NCBI RefSeq assembly: GCF_002270415.1
Contig: NZ_NNRI01000019.1
Span: 1-64,000 of the forward strand
Reading direction: 5' to 3'
Origin: Mesorhizobium sophorae
Lineage (GTDB): Bacteria > Pseudomonadota > Alphaproteobacteria > Rhizobiales > Rhizobiaceae
Length of the DNA stretch: 64,000 bases
Shown here: positions 1 to 9,733 of the stretch, piece after piece
Position numbering within the stretch: the stretch's first letter is position 1
How the letters are laid out: each line of letters begins with the position of its first letter
The notes under the pieces: model-generated
Seen by the model: only the letters and a program-made list of their open reading frames with translations
Told to the model about the DNA's origin: nothing
The model's database searches: none
Position numbers and translations under genes: made by a program

Positions 1-57
1 AGTGTGGGCGAGGGGATCGACCAGCTTTCCGAATGGATAGATGCACAGCTCGGCTAA
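1..57 (+). CDS. C-terminal end of an upstream gene (partial)
   Basis: An open frame enters from the left edge and stops at TAA (55-57), giving an 18-residue tail ending in WIDAQLG. The next gene begins 51 bases later on the same strand, so this is probably the end of a preceding gene of the polysaccharide cluster. Too little is present to name a family. Confidence 0.55.
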   Translation, partial: SVGEGIDQLSEWIDAQLG

Positions 58-108
58 AATTTGGGCCCTGCTGGTTTGGAAAATCTGGATTTCTTGAGGG
101 GACGACGA

Positions 109-2082
109 ATGAGCTCTGTATTGCGTCGTGTTGCGGTGTTTTCTCTGTATAACGAACGCGGCATCGCGGACGAGTATGTCATATTTTTACTGACCAAACT
201 GAGAGAACTGGTTGAAAGAATTGTCGTTGTCTCCAACGGCAATCTTTCAAAACATTCTGAAGTCGCGGTTGCAAAAGTGTGTGATCAGCTCCTGATTCGT
301 AAGAACGAGGGATTTGATGTCGGTGGATACAAGGCCGGAATCGAAGCCATCGGCTTTGATGAGCTTTCCAAGTATGACGAACTTATCCTGCTGAACGATA
401 CTTGCTACGGACCTCTTTTCCCCTTTTCAGAAATGTTTTCGGAAATGGAAGGGCGGAACACTGATTTCTGGGGCGCTTCTGCCCATCGGGAAATGACGCC
501 AAACCCATTTACCGGGACAGGCCATCTGCCCCGTCATCTCACGGCAAACTTCATTGCAATTCGCAACGAGATGCTGAAGTCGCGCGCCTTCAAGAGATAT
601 TGGGAGAACCTGCCGGAGATAAAAACCTACACCGATGCTGTTCTGCTTCATGAGTCGCAGTTTACCAAGCATTTTACAGACCTTGGCTATTCCGCAGAAG
701 CATATGTTGATCCGGATCAGTATGGCTCGCACTATCCGGCGTTCATCAACGTCGACGAAACAATCATCAACCGCTTCCCCCTGCTAAAGCGGCGAACGTT
801 TTTTCACGATCCGACTTTTCTGGAGCACAATGCGGTCGATCTGCCGCGCGCTTTGCGGATACTTAAAGAAACGTCCGACTACGACGTTAATTTGATTTGG
901 CGCAATGTTCTGCGCGTTTCGGAATTGAGGAATCTCAACAGCAACGCGGCGCTGATGAGCGTCCTGCCGGACAAGCGGATCAAGGATGACGACGCTGCTG
1001 CCGACTACGGCAAGGTGGCCGTCTGCGCGCATATTTACTACACCGAGTTGCTTGACGAGTTGCTGGCGCTGACCGAGAACATTCCGGTTCCCTATGACTT
1101 CATTGCAACCACGAATACGCCGGAAAAGAAGGCGGAGATCGAAGCCGCCTTGGCAAAGCGCCCTGGCGTGAAAAAGGCCATCGTCCGCGTTGTTGAACAG
1201 AACCGCGGTCGTGACATGTCGTCGCTTTTCATCTCGTTCCGAGATCTGTTCATCGACGATCGCTACGACCTTGTCTGTCGTTTGCATACAAAAAAATCGC
1301 CTCAAGTTCAGTCGTCGAGAGGCAATCTGTTCAAGCGTCACATGCTCGACAATCTGCTGAATACCCGCGGTTACGTGCAGAATGTTTTGGACATGTTTCA
1401 CGACAATCCTTCAGTCGGCGTCGCCATTCCGCCGATCTTTCATATCTCTTACCCGACCATGGGCCACTCATGGTTTGTCAACAAGCCAAGGGCCGAGGAA
1501 ACGGCGCGCCTGTTGAACATCGACGTCAAGTTCGATGACACCACTCCGGTCGCAGCCTATGGCACCATGTTCTGGTTCCGGCCGCGCGCGCTGCGCAAAA
1601 TGTTCGAACACAAATGGAAATGGGAAGAGTTCAATGCCGAGCCCGATCATATTGACGGAGGCTTGGCTCACGTGCTGGAGCGGCTGATCACCTACTCTGC
1701 TCAGGATGCCGGATTTACCACGCAGCACATTATGTGCGAGCATCAGGTAGCGCACAACTACAGCATGTTGGAGTTCAAGATGCAAAGGCTTGTCGGCATG
1801 CTGCCACTGCACGACTTCCCGTGGCATGCTCATCTGTTGTCTGAGTGGAAGAACGCCGGTTATCCCTTGGGGGCGTCAACGATGCAGATTCCAATGACGC
1901 CAGCGACGCAGACGGCGCTGATGTCAGGGCCGCAGACGTCAGTGAAACACGCTCTGGCTAGACTCAATTTCGCCATCAAGAGCTCTCTGAAGTTCAGATC
2001 GCCTATCTTGTTCAGAATACTCAGACCGTTCTATCGCGGCATAAGGGCGGTCCTGAAGCCAATTCTCGGCGTACTTCTGTAG
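109..2082 (+). CDS. RgpF-family polysaccharide synthesis protein (first copy)
   Basis: About 657 residues. It resembles the rhamnan synthesis protein F (RgpF) family, cytoplasmic glycosyltransferase-like proteins in O-antigen, rhamnan and capsule loci. The N-terminal block has VAVFSLYNERG, then RKNEGFDVGGYKAG and LLNDTCYGPLFPFSEMF; the second half has NRGRDMSSL, LVCRLHTKKSPQ and a conserved YGTMFWFRPRAL segment. The ATG at 109 is preferred over the upstream TTG (61) because GAGGGG lies just upstream and the second RgpF copy (3695) starts at the equivalent point. The C-terminal 50 residues are basic and hydrophobic. The neighbouring acyltransferase, exporter and CapD support a role in surface polysaccharide assembly. 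The sugar added cannot be read from sequence. Confidence 0.85.
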   Translation: MSSVLRRVAVFSLYNERGIADEYVIFLLTKLRELVERIVVVSNGNLSKHSEVAVAKVCDQLLIRKNEGFDVGGYKAGIEAIGFDELSKYDELILLNDTCYGPLFPFSEMFSEMEGRNTDFWGASAHREMTPNPFTGTGHLPRHLTANFIAIRNEMLKSRAFKRYWENLPEIKTYTDAVLLHESQFTKHFTDLGYSAEAYVDPDQYGSHYPAFINVDETIINRFPLLKRRTFFHDPTFLEHNAVDLPRALRILKETSDYDVNLIWRNVLRVSELRNLNSNAALMSVLPDKRIKDDDAAADYGKVAVCAHIYYTELLDELLALTENIPVPYDFIATTNTPEKKAEIEAALAKRPGVKKAIVRVVEQNRGRDMSSLFISFRDLFIDDRYDLVCRLHTKKSPQVQSSRGNLFKRHMLDNLLNTRGYVQNVLDMFHDNPSVGVAIPPIFHISYPTMGHSWFVNKPRAEETARLLNIDVKFDDTTPVAAYGTMFWFRPRALRKMFEHKWKWEEFNAEPDHIDGGLAHVLERLITYSAQDAGFTTQHIMCEHQVAHNYSMLEFKMQRLVGMLPLHDFPWHAHLLSEWKNAGYPLGASTMQIPMTPATQTALMSGPQTSVKHALARLNFAIKSSLKFRSPILFRILRPFYRGIRAVLKPILGVLL

Positions 2083-2178
2083 CGCTTTCCCGGAATCACC
2101 CACCTCTGGCGCCAAGGTTGGCGAGCGTCAGACCCTTATGGTGGCGGTCTCGACGACCAGCTAGCCTGCCAATGGTGA

Positions 2179-3264
2179 TCACTCGGCGGGCTGAATTGTC
2201 GAGACCGGCACGCGTCTTCCAAGAACCGCATTGCCGATCTTATCGAGAAGCCATTTTTCGACGAACTGATAGATAGCCGCGCCGAAAGCGATCGCCAGCA
2301 CGCAGGCGAGACCAGCAACAAGGAGGCGCGGCCGCAGGTCCATCAGCCCGGCCCGCAGAACGATTAGCGCCAGGATTGCGAAAAAGGTCTGGTGGCTCAG
2401 GTAGATCGAATACGACGCATTGCCGAGGTACTGCCAAACCTTCGGGAACGTCCACAGGCCGCGCAATTCGATCGCGATGAGACCATAAAGGATAAAGCCC
2501 GAGGGAATGCCCCAAAAGGCCGTTCGCCACCATGGAGCGAGAACCCACCAGCCGCCATGCCGATGCAACACAACGCTGCCGAGCGCGTACAACACCACTC
2601 CCACAACAAACGATGTTTTCGCGAAGGCTGTTTGGCCCCTGCCGACCAGCAGGGCGACGAAAACACCGAACATGAATTCGAAGAACAAGGATGACGCCCA
2701 GACATGGTGCATCCAATCCTTGCCCAGGGCAAACGCAACCAGAATGCAGGCAAGCGTGAAAGCGAACCAGATCATCAATCCGATAAGAAGATGCTGACGA
2801 AAAATCAGCAATGATAGTGTCGCCACCATGTAGTATATCATTTCATAGTGAAGGGACCATGCCGCCAGGATGATGTTGTTCGATGCGCTCAACAACAGCA
2901 GCAATGAAGATGTGGGTGGCACTGGCATCGGCAGGAAGGGAATATCGACGATATACGCAATTGTAAGTGAAGCAAAAAGGAACATCACCCAATAGATCGG
3001 GTAGATTCGGATTAGCCTCCTCAGCAGGAAATCCAGCGTCGATTGCCAGCGGCTCTTCGTACGATCGCCACCGGATTTGACCCCAACCGTGTAGATGATG
3101 AAGCCCGAAATTACGAAGAAGATGTCAACGCCACCAGGGCCAAGGTTGTAGATGTATGGAGTTATCCAGTGTGCCTGCATTGGCGTGAAGGGGTGAAGCA
3201 CATGACTGAACAGCACCATCAATGATGCGACGGCACGCAGGCCCTGGACGTTCCGATAGTGCAT
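2179..3264 (-). CDS. Acyltransferase-3 family membrane protein (OafA-like)
   Basis: About 361 residues, many hydrophobic, with roughly ten predicted membrane segments. The N-terminal YRNVQGLRAVASLMVLFSH is the signature of acyltransferase-3 proteins, followed by GVDIFFVISGFI; both carry the conserved His and Arg positions of the family. Members O-acetylate or O-succinylate exported polysaccharides, Nod factors or lipid A sugars in the inner membrane. The start at 3264 is preferred over 3300 because it gives the canonical family N-terminus and has GGGGAA upstream. It lies antiparallel between the two RgpF genes, so O-acylation of the same glycan is likely. The acceptor is unknown. Confidence 0.85.
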   Translation of the reverse strand: MHYRNVQGLRAVASLMVLFSHVLHPFTPMQAHWITPYIYNLGPGGVDIFFVISGFIIYTVGVKSGGDRTKSRWQSTLDFLLRRLIRIYPIYWVMFLFASLTIAYIVDIPFLPMPVPPTSSLLLLLSASNNIILAAWSLHYEMIYYMVATLSLLIFRQHLLIGLMIWFAFTLACILVAFALGKDWMHHVWASSLFFEFMFGVFVALLVGRGQTAFAKTSFVVGVVLYALGSVVLHRHGGWWVLAPWWRTAFWGIPSGFILYGLIAIELRGLWTFPKVWQYLGNASYSIYLSHQTFFAILALIVLRAGLMDLRPRLLVAGLACVLAIAFGAAIYQFVEKWLLDKIGNAVLGRRVPVSTIQPAE

Positions 3265-3694
3265 AGCTCTGAATTCCCCAAAGCCATCCTCTATCGGCAT
3301 GGGAGTTGCCGATCAAGTCCGCCGCCAAGGCCGGGTCATGGCAAGGGCGCTGACGATCGCGCCCGGTTGTAGCGCCGGGTTAGGAGCAACAGTTAAGCCA
3401 GGATCGAGCCAGCCAAAGTGTCGGGCGGGTTCACCTCGACAAACGTCGCAAGCCGCGCGTCGGCGCCGAATGGAAGGTTGCCTGTCTCCGGCCTTTTTTA
3501 TCGGCACCGAATGGTTTAATGCAGCTTGCCCATTGGCTCGAAATTGCCAAAGATTCACCGGCTGGAACATGGTCACATTCGAGCCGAGGGATCATCGACC
3601 TATATCGCCCTCCAACATTTCGGATGTTGAAATATCGTGAGTTGTTTTTCGCAGTTATTTTCAAGTGCCATTAGCGCCAAAGAGAGATAGGTCG
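3265..3694. other. Divergent intergenic region, no gene recognised
   Basis: About 430 bp between the leftward acyltransferase gene and the rightward second RgpF gene. Short frames here have no family resemblance. The last 60 bp before 3695 are AT-rich compared with the surroundings and probably hold the rgpF2 promoter, but no clear -35/-10 pair was found. Confidence 0.5.
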
Positions 3695-5536
3695 ATGAGG
3701 CGTCTGGCTATCGCATTTTACTACGACCAGCACGGCAAGATAGATGAGTATTATTTTCACCTGATTGCATCGATCAAACCTTTTGTTGAGAAGGTTTTGG
3801 TGGTTTGCAACGGTCCGGTGGACAAAGAGGCCGAATCGCGTCTTTCCGAGGCCGCCGACAGCTTCCTGATCAGGGAAAACAAAGGGTTCGATGCATGGGC
3901 CTATCGCACTGCGCTCGAACATATCGGGTGGGACGAGCTTTCGCACTTCGATGAGATCTTGCTTTTCAACCACACCTTCTACGGGCCGATTTTCCCTTTC
4001 TCGGAAATGTTCTCGGAGATGGACCAGCGTCAGTGTGATTTCTGGGGGATCTCCGCTCACGGGGCGATGAGGCCTAATCCGATCGATGTCAGAAAAGCGG
4101 AGCTGCCCTTCCATCTCAACTCCCATTTCATCGCGGTACGGCGGTCCCTGCATCAGTCAAAGGCGTTTCGGGATTATTGGACCCAGATGGGGCCCATCAA
4201 CTCCTACATGGACTCAATCGCGAAACATGAGACGGTGTTCACAGGGCATTTCCAGGCCTTGGGCTATACCTGTTCGGTTTTGCTCGATCCCGCACGATAC
4301 AAGACGTCATATCCAGTGCTGATGGAGCCGGACAAAACGCTGGAGGATCGCAGCCCGATCCTGAAGAAGCGGCTGTTTTTTCATGACACGCTGTTCCTCG
4401 AGCGCGAGGCCATCAATCTGCCGCGCGCGCTGGAGATCATAGAGAACCAATCCGATTATGATCTGTCGCTGATATGGAAGAGCGTTGGCCGCCTGGGCCC
4501 GCCTCGTACGCTAAATGGCAACGCCGCGTTGCTCTCCGTCCTGCCGGATGTACAGGTCGGTCCGCAAAGGAACTGGGACGATTATCGGATAGCGGTTCTC
4601 GCGCACGTCTATCACGTCGACATGATCGACGAGATTCTAGGCTACAGCGAAAACGTGCCGAAGGGCTACGACCTGATCATCACGACCGACAATGCAAACA
4701 AGCAGGCATTGATCGAGCAAGCAATCGCAAAGGCGCAGAACGTCGGAAATGCCGTCGTTCTGGTTGTCGAGAACGACGGCAGGGATACCTCTGCTCTCCT
4801 CATCGGGTGCCGCGATTACGTGCTCGAGGACCGTTACGACCTGATCTGCCGGATACATTCCAAGCAATCTTCCCAAGACGGCGCAAAGGGGGAACTGTTC
4901 AAGCTTCACACCCTTGAAAACCTTCTTCATACGCCTGGGTATGTCTCGAATTTGCTCGAGCTTTTTGCCAACAACCCAGCGCTTGGCCTTGTCATGCCGC
5001 CAATGATTCATATCGGCTACCCGACCCTGGGAAACTCATGGTTTGGCAACAAGGACAACGTCCAAAAGATAGCCAAACAGCTGAATCTGATCGTGCATCT
5101 GGATGCCAATTCGCCCGTGGCGCCTTACGGTGGGATGTACTGGTTTCGTCCTGCCGCTCTCAGGAAGCTTTTCGAACATAAGTGGGCCTGGGACGACTTC
5201 GCCAACATGGATTATCGGGATGGGAGTTTGGTCCACGCTATAGAGCGGATCATTGCCTATGTCGCAATCGACGCCGGATACACCTTCCGGCATGTGGTGA
5301 CCGCGAGGAATGCGGCTCACAACTACGTCATGTTGGAAGCCAAATTGCAGGCGTTGTTGGCGGACGGAGCGCCGGCGGAATTCGGAAACTTGGGAGTGGC
5401 AAGGTCCTTTCGTGGCCTCCTCTTCTCGATCAAGAGATCGATCGTGACCACATCGCCAACAGCGTTCAGGATCCTCCGGCCGATCTACCGCGGTCTGCGA
5501 AGGATAATCACGCTTGGTCGCGGCGCGACAAACTAA
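3695..5536 (+). CDS. RgpF-family polysaccharide synthesis protein (second copy)
   Basis: About 613 residues, clearly paralogous over its whole length to the protein at 109-2082: LAIFYYDQHGKIDEYY-like start, RENKGFDAWAYRTA, FNHTFYGPIFPFSEMF, NDGRDTSALL, LICRIHSKQSSQ and YGGMYWFRPAAL. It lacks a roughly 40-residue C-terminal stretch of the first copy. ATG 3695 is chosen over GTG 3665 because AGAGAG precedes it and it aligns with copy one. Two diverged RgpF proteins in one locus suggest different acceptor or linkage specificities in the same O-antigen or rhamnan-like polymer. Exact activity is inferred only at family level. Confidence 0.85.
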   Translation: MRRLAIAFYYDQHGKIDEYYFHLIASIKPFVEKVLVVCNGPVDKEAESRLSEAADSFLIRENKGFDAWAYRTALEHIGWDELSHFDEILLFNHTFYGPIFPFSEMFSEMDQRQCDFWGISAHGAMRPNPIDVRKAELPFHLNSHFIAVRRSLHQSKAFRDYWTQMGPINSYMDSIAKHETVFTGHFQALGYTCSVLLDPARYKTSYPVLMEPDKTLEDRSPILKKRLFFHDTLFLEREAINLPRALEIIENQSDYDLSLIWKSVGRLGPPRTLNGNAALLSVLPDVQVGPQRNWDDYRIAVLAHVYHVDMIDEILGYSENVPKGYDLIITTDNANKQALIEQAIAKAQNVGNAVVLVVENDGRDTSALLIGCRDYVLEDRYDLICRIHSKQSSQDGAKGELFKLHTLENLLHTPGYVSNLLELFANNPALGLVMPPMIHIGYPTLGNSWFGNKDNVQKIAKQLNLIVHLDANSPVAPYGGMYWFRPAALRKLFEHKWAWDDFANMDYRDGSLVHAIERIIAYVAIDAGYTFRHVVTARNAAHNYVMLEAKLQALLADGAPAEFGNLGVARSFRGLLFSIKRSIVTTSPTAFRILRPIYRGLRRIITLGRGATN

Positions 5537-5661
5537 GCTCACCCCATGGCCAATTCGCTCGGGAAAGGCTCCAGGCGAGCTAAGGCGAATTTCGCTCAGG
5601 CGACATCCCATTTGAGGTTTCGGCACCCGAGGATAGGAGGCCGATCAATCACGAGGCGCTG

Positions 5662-6363
5662 TTAAGTCAGCGACTCTACCCGGCCAGCTCGAAGCGTCAT
5701 CTTCTTCGTGCAAACGCGCTGGATGAGCGACTCGTCGTGGCTGGCCAGCACGATGATGCCGGCCTTTTCCGCCAATTCGTCCATGCGTCGTTTGGCTTTT
5801 TCCTGGAATGACGCGTCGCCGGCGCCAATCCATTCATCCATCAGCAGAATTTCAGGTTCGAGCGCGGTCGCCGCTGCAAACGCCAGCCGTGCCGCCATGC
5901 CCTGGCTGTAAGCCTTGAACGGCAGGTCGATGAAATCGCCCAGTTCGCTGAAATCGATGATTTCTTCCATCTTCTCTTCGATTTCGGCCAGCGTCCAACC
6001 GCTGATCAGCCCCCTCAGCACGATGTTTCTGCGCCCGGTGGCCTCGGGACGAAACCCTATGCTGATGTTGAACAAGGCATCGACCTTGCCCGCGATCGAT
6101 ATCGTGCCGCCCGATGGCTGGTAGATTCCGTAGAGAACCTTGAGCAGGGTGGTCTTGCCGGCGCCATTCGGGCCGACGAGCCCCAGCCGGTCGCCCGCCT
6201 TGAGTTCGAAACTGACATCGTCGAGCGCCTGCACGACCTGCTTGGTGCCCGACTTCGATATGTTGCCGCCGAGCGCGCTCCGACGCCGGCCAGGCGCCGA
6301 AAGCGTCAACTTTTCGAACAGGCGATAAACGAGGCTGACATTGTTCAGTTTGATGGAGGTCAT
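5662..6363 (-). CDS. Polysaccharide export ABC transporter, ATP-binding protein (Wzt/KpsT-like)
   Basis: About 233 residues. Walker A is GPNGAGKTTLLKVL; the Wzt/KpsT-type signature is YSQGMAARLAFA, followed by Walker B ILLMDEWIGAGD and a switch His in LASHDE. It pairs with the permease immediately upstream (5-bp gap) to export lipid-linked polysaccharide across the inner membrane. ATG 6363 is chosen because longer frames would run into the permease gene. The protein ends soon after the nucleotide-binding domain, so it lacks the C-terminal carbohydrate-binding domain of Wzt proteins that recognise a capped O-antigen. By length it is closer to KpsT or Raoultella-type Wzt. Confidence 0.9.
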   Translation of the reverse strand: MTSIKLNNVSLVYRLFEKLTLSAPGRRRSALGGNISKSGTKQVVQALDDVSFELKAGDRLGLVGPNGAGKTTLLKVLYGIYQPSGGTISIAGKVDALFNISIGFRPEATGRRNIVLRGLISGWTLAEIEEKMEEIIDFSELGDFIDLPFKAYSQGMAARLAFAAATALEPEILLMDEWIGAGDASFQEKAKRRMDELAEKAGIIVLASHDESLIQRVCTKKMTLRAGRVESLT

Positions 6364-6368
6364 GGAAC

Positions 6369-7160
6369 TCAGATCAGGAAAACGATGCGCTTGCGATAAA
6401 GGCCCAGCAGCAGCAACGCAAGGGCCCAGACGCCGAGACAAACGTAGCCTGTCACCGTCAACGCATGCGTCGGAAAGATGCCCGCCGTGATCGGCTCACG
6501 CACGCCCTCCAGGAAGTAGGTGAACGGGTTCCAGTGATAGGCGTATTTTTGAACGCCCTCTTGCCCGCTGTAGACCCAGAAAACAGGCGTCAGGAACATG
6601 CCCACCCGCATCAGGTTCCCGACGATGAACTCGCTATCGGGAAAGAAGGCGCCCAAGAACGCAAAAACCGTGACAAGTGCAGGAGTTGCCACGACGATGA
6701 GCAACAGACCCAGCAACGACAGCAGCCAGTTTGAGTTGATTCCGTAACCGGCCAGCAGCAGAATAAGAACGCAACCCGCCAACGAATAACCAGCCCGGAT
6801 GATGCATTGCATCGTCAATCGCATCACATACACGAACAACGGCAGCGTCGTGCCTTGAATGAAGCTCGCTTCGCGCTGGAAGAGTGACACGCTCATGGTG
6901 ATGGTTTCGGTGAGGTAGAACCACACCAGCATGCCGATGGCGACATAGGCTATGTAGCTTGGATCGCTGGCGTCCTTGGTCACGAAAACGAAGACAAATG
7001 TGCCGACGAAAGCAAAATAATTGACCAGCATCCAAAGCGGACCCAGGGTCGTACGCCGGTGCTGGTCGCCGATGTCCTCATGGGCGAGCGCGACCCAGAC
7101 CCGGTGCAACCGCACGGCCTTGGAGATATCGTCAAAAGCGCCGTTTAGTGCCGCAATCAT
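6369..7160 (-). CDS. Polysaccharide export ABC transporter permease (Wzm/ABC-2 type)
   Basis: 263 residues with an ABC-2 membrane domain of about six helices. The cytosolic N-terminus has ALAHEDIGDQHRRTTLGPLW, typical of Wzm/KpsM, before the first membrane helix, and the last helix pair ends with LLGLYRKRIVFLI. It forms the channel through which undecaprenyl-linked glycan is flipped, together with the ATPase encoded 5 bp downstream. It is the first gene of the leftward two-gene operon. The same locus also holds an O-antigen ligase, so an ABC-exported O-antigen is a coherent reading. Confidence 0.9.
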   Translation of the reverse strand: MIAALNGAFDDISKAVRLHRVWVALAHEDIGDQHRRTTLGPLWMLVNYFAFVGTFVFVFVTKDASDPSYIAYVAIGMLVWFYLTETITMSVSLFQREASFIQGTTLPLFVYVMRLTMQCIIRAGYSLAGCVLILLLAGYGINSNWLLSLLGLLLIVVATPALVTVFAFLGAFFPDSEFIVGNLMRVGMFLTPVFWVYSGQEGVQKYAYHWNPFTYFLEGVREPITAGIFPTHALTVTGYVCLGVWALALLLLGLYRKRIVFLI

Positions 7161-7501
7161 CGTTGGGAGTATCGCAATCTGCTTTTTTCCAGCGCTTGGT
7201 TTTTCCGGCGCTTCATCGCTTCAAGGCCCGTGACGAACCACCACGGAGCTCTTAATAGCCATTGCGACGTGCTTATGGCAACGCACTGCGTTTTAATGTC
7301 GCGAGTTGGGCCTCGGGTCCGATCGCTTGCCCTCGCGCTCTCTTGAAAAAACATCTAGCTATGACTTCGAGCCCGCAGTATGCGATACAACAGGGCAGGG
7401 GCCAGGGATAGCACTTTGAAAGAGCGATCGGCCACGAAGCATATTCGTGCTCGCACCTTGGTGATGTTGATGTCCGTGAGCCTGGAGTCTAGTGCAGTCC
7501 A
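7161..7501. other. Divergent promoter region, no gene recognised
   Basis: About 340 bp between the leftward exporter operon and the rightward capD-like gene. It must hold promoters in both directions. No coding frame with family resemblance, terminator or clear operator was seen. Confidence 0.5.
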
Positions 7502-9490
7502 ATGAATTCTTACCTCGAAGCTGTATTCGGACTCAGGCCGGAAATGCGGCGCGCCTTCATCATGGTCCAGGACGTGGTCATGGTCCTGGTCGCCGTGGCG
7601 CTCAGCCTTGTGCTTTCGCGGTCGAATCTTTCGTTCGATCCGCTCTCCAACCAGGGTTTGGGAACCTGGGGGGGCATTGTCGTCATCAGCCATCTCCTGT
7701 TCAGATATTGTGGTCTCTACAAGACCGTTTGGCGCTTCGCTTCGACGCCCGACTTTTTCAATATCCTAAAGAGCTGCGCAATTTTGACGTTGGCTCTGTA
7801 CGCCACGTCAATGTTGGCTCGTTCCTTCCAGCCTGTGCAGGGGCTCAACGAGCGTCAGTTCATCGTCTTCTTCCTCGTCTCCTTCACGATCATATCGGCG
7901 CCCCGGCTGTTCTACCGCTTCCTGCGTGACGGCGCGAGCTGGGGCATTCTAAGCACCAAGACCGGCAAGACGCAGGCCAAGCAGGCGTTGTTCGTTGGCC
8001 GGCTCGGCGAAGCCGACCTGATCATTCGCTTCACGCGCACGGCGGAGCCGGCGGACTATTCCATCGCCGGGATCATGGCGACCGAGCGCGCCGTACAATT
8101 GGGCACGCGGATTCAAGGTGTTCCCGTGGTGGCGACCCGACCGCGGCTGATCGACGTCCTGGAAGACTATGCGACAGGCACCGAAAGCCTGGACTTGCTG
8201 ATTTTCGGCAGTGGCGCCGAGCACGAGATCGAGGAGTATTCGGAACTCGTCCGCGTCGCCCGGCATGGCGACATAAGTGTGGTGCAGTTCTCCGGTCTTT
8301 CGGAACTGGAACAGCAGGGAAAACTGGTTCTCGACGCCGTCGAGATGGAAACGATCCTACGCCGCCCGACAGTGCCTTCCGATGTCGAGCGTATCGGGAC
8401 CTTTATTGGCGGCAAGCGCGTCCTGGTGACGGGCGGTGCCGGGTCGATCGGCCGAACGTTGGTCAAACGGTCGTTGGAACTGGGGGCGGAGGCGGTGCTC
8501 GTCGCCGACAACTCCGAGTTCGGCATCTTCCAGTTGAGCCAGTACATTGACGAGAAGGACCACGACCGCCTCAAGGTCCGCATCGTCGATGTCGCGGATC
8601 GGCGCCAGATAACGCGTGTCGTCACCGAATTCAGACCGGACATCGTCTTTCACGCCGCGGCGCTCAAGCATGTTCCGCTGCTCGAGGAAAACTGGGATTC
8701 GGCCATCCAGACCAATGTTTTCGGCACGCTTGTCTGTGCCGAAGTCGCCGCCAAATGCGGGGTTGCCCAGTTTGTCCTGATATCGAGCGACAAGGCGGTG
8801 GATCCCTCATCGGTGCTTGGGGTGACAAAACGGGCTGCCGAACAGATCATCAGCGCCTTGCATGGGCCCCCCGCCAGCGAGCCGGGCGCGCGTCGTTCGG
8901 TCACCAAGTTCGTGGCCGTTCGCTTCGGCAATGTCTTTGGCAGCAACGGTTCGGTGGCGACCATATTCCAGGCGCAGATCGAGGCCGGAGGGCCGGTCAC
9001 CATCACGGACCGGCGCATGACACGCTATTTCATGACAGTGGCCGAAGCCGTCGATCTCGTCATTATGTCGGCCGCCGATGCCGCATCGCGGCAGAGCGGG
9101 GACGATTATGCCGTCTACATGCTCGACATGGGCAAGCCGGTGCCGATCCTTGAAGTGGCCGAAACAATGATCCGCCTGTCCGGAAAGAGCCCCTACACGG
9201 ACATCCCGATCCGGTTCACCGGCATAAGGCCGGGCGAGAAACTCCACGAAATGCTGCATGGCGAGGATGAGGAACTCGTCGAACTCGGCATTTCGAAGAT
9301 CTTTGGCCTGAGCACGGATGTCGTGGAATGGTCGGATGTCCAGGCCGCGCTCACGGCGCTGCAGCAGTCGGTCAAGAACCAGGACAAGGATGCCGCGCTG
9401 GCCGTGCTGGCAGGCCTTGACCAGGCCAAGAAGGCCAGGGGCGGCATTCATCAGGACGTGGTCCCGAAAACGGCCCGGCAAGCGACCTAA
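7502..9490 (+). CDS. Membrane nucleotide-sugar 4,6-dehydratase/epimerase (CapD/WbpM/FlaA1 family)
   Basis: 662 residues. Four N-terminal membrane helices (about residues 15-130) precede a CoA-binding-like domain, then an extended SDR domain with VLVTGGAGSIGRTLV (NAD binding) near residue 305. The active-site region SSDKAVDPSSVLGVTKR matches the WbpM-type arrangement in which the usual catalytic Tyr is not found. FRPGEKLHEML-like IRPGEKLHEML is also present. Family members convert UDP-GlcNAc to the 4-keto-6-deoxy intermediate for QuiNAc, FucNAc or bacillosamine. The downstream glycosyltransferase and initiating transferase, and the opposite-strand epimerase/reductase, fit synthesis and priming of such a sugar. 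Substrate is inferred. Confidence 0.9.
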   Translation: MNSYLEAVFGLRPEMRRAFIMVQDVVMVLVAVALSLVLSRSNLSFDPLSNQGLGTWGGIVVISHLLFRYCGLYKTVWRFASTPDFFNILKSCAILTLALYATSMLARSFQPVQGLNERQFIVFFLVSFTIISAPRLFYRFLRDGASWGILSTKTGKTQAKQALFVGRLGEADLIIRFTRTAEPADYSIAGIMATERAVQLGTRIQGVPVVATRPRLIDVLEDYATGTESLDLLIFGSGAEHEIEEYSELVRVARHGDISVVQFSGLSELEQQGKLVLDAVEMETILRRPTVPSDVERIGTFIGGKRVLVTGGAGSIGRTLVKRSLELGAEAVLVADNSEFGIFQLSQYIDEKDHDRLKVRIVDVADRRQITRVVTEFRPDIVFHAAALKHVPLLEENWDSAIQTNVFGTLVCAEVAAKCGVAQFVLISSDKAVDPSSVLGVTKRAAEQIISALHGPPASEPGARRSVTKFVAVRFGNVFGSNGSVATIFQAQIEAGGPVTITDRRMTRYFMTVAEAVDLVIMSAADAASRQSGDDYAVYMLDMGKPVPILEVAETMIRLSGKSPYTDIPIRFTGIRPGEKLHEMLHGEDEELVELGISKIFGLSTDVVEWSDVQAALTALQQSVKNQDKDAALAVLAGLDQAKKARGGIHQDVVPKTARQAT

Positions 9491-9531
9491 CCCAATCCGC
9501 ATAGCGATCTTGCTCGTGGATTGGACAAACC

Positions 9532-9699
9532 TAGAGCAATTCCAGGAAAAGTGTGAAAACGGTTTTCCGTCCGGAATTGCGTCAAAACAAAGAGATAGAG
9601 CAATTCCAGGAAAAGTGTGAAACGGTTTTCCGTCCGGAATTGCGTCGAAACAAGGAAATTGAGCGGTTCTGCGTTTCCGTGAAACGATGAGCCGCTCTA
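9532..9699. repeat. Composite palindromic repeat, two units bounded by TAGAGC...GCTCTA
   Basis: Two adjacent units (9534-9593 and 9598-9656), each with AATTCCAGGAAAA, then TTTTCCGTCCGGAATT, which can fold into a hairpin. They differ at few positions. The block begins TAGAGC (9532) and ends GCTCTA (9694-9699), giving inverted termini. A third copy lies at 31337-31403. This is a dispersed non-coding rhizobial-type repeat between capD and the glycosyltransferase gene. Confidence 0.8.
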
Positions 9700-9733
9700 G
9701 CCATTCCAGGCATTTGCAGGGTGTTTGAAGCTC

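Noticed and set aside
9532..9699. Possible CRISPR array
   Set aside because: Only two units, no spacers of uniform size and no cas genes; it is a palindromic repeat.
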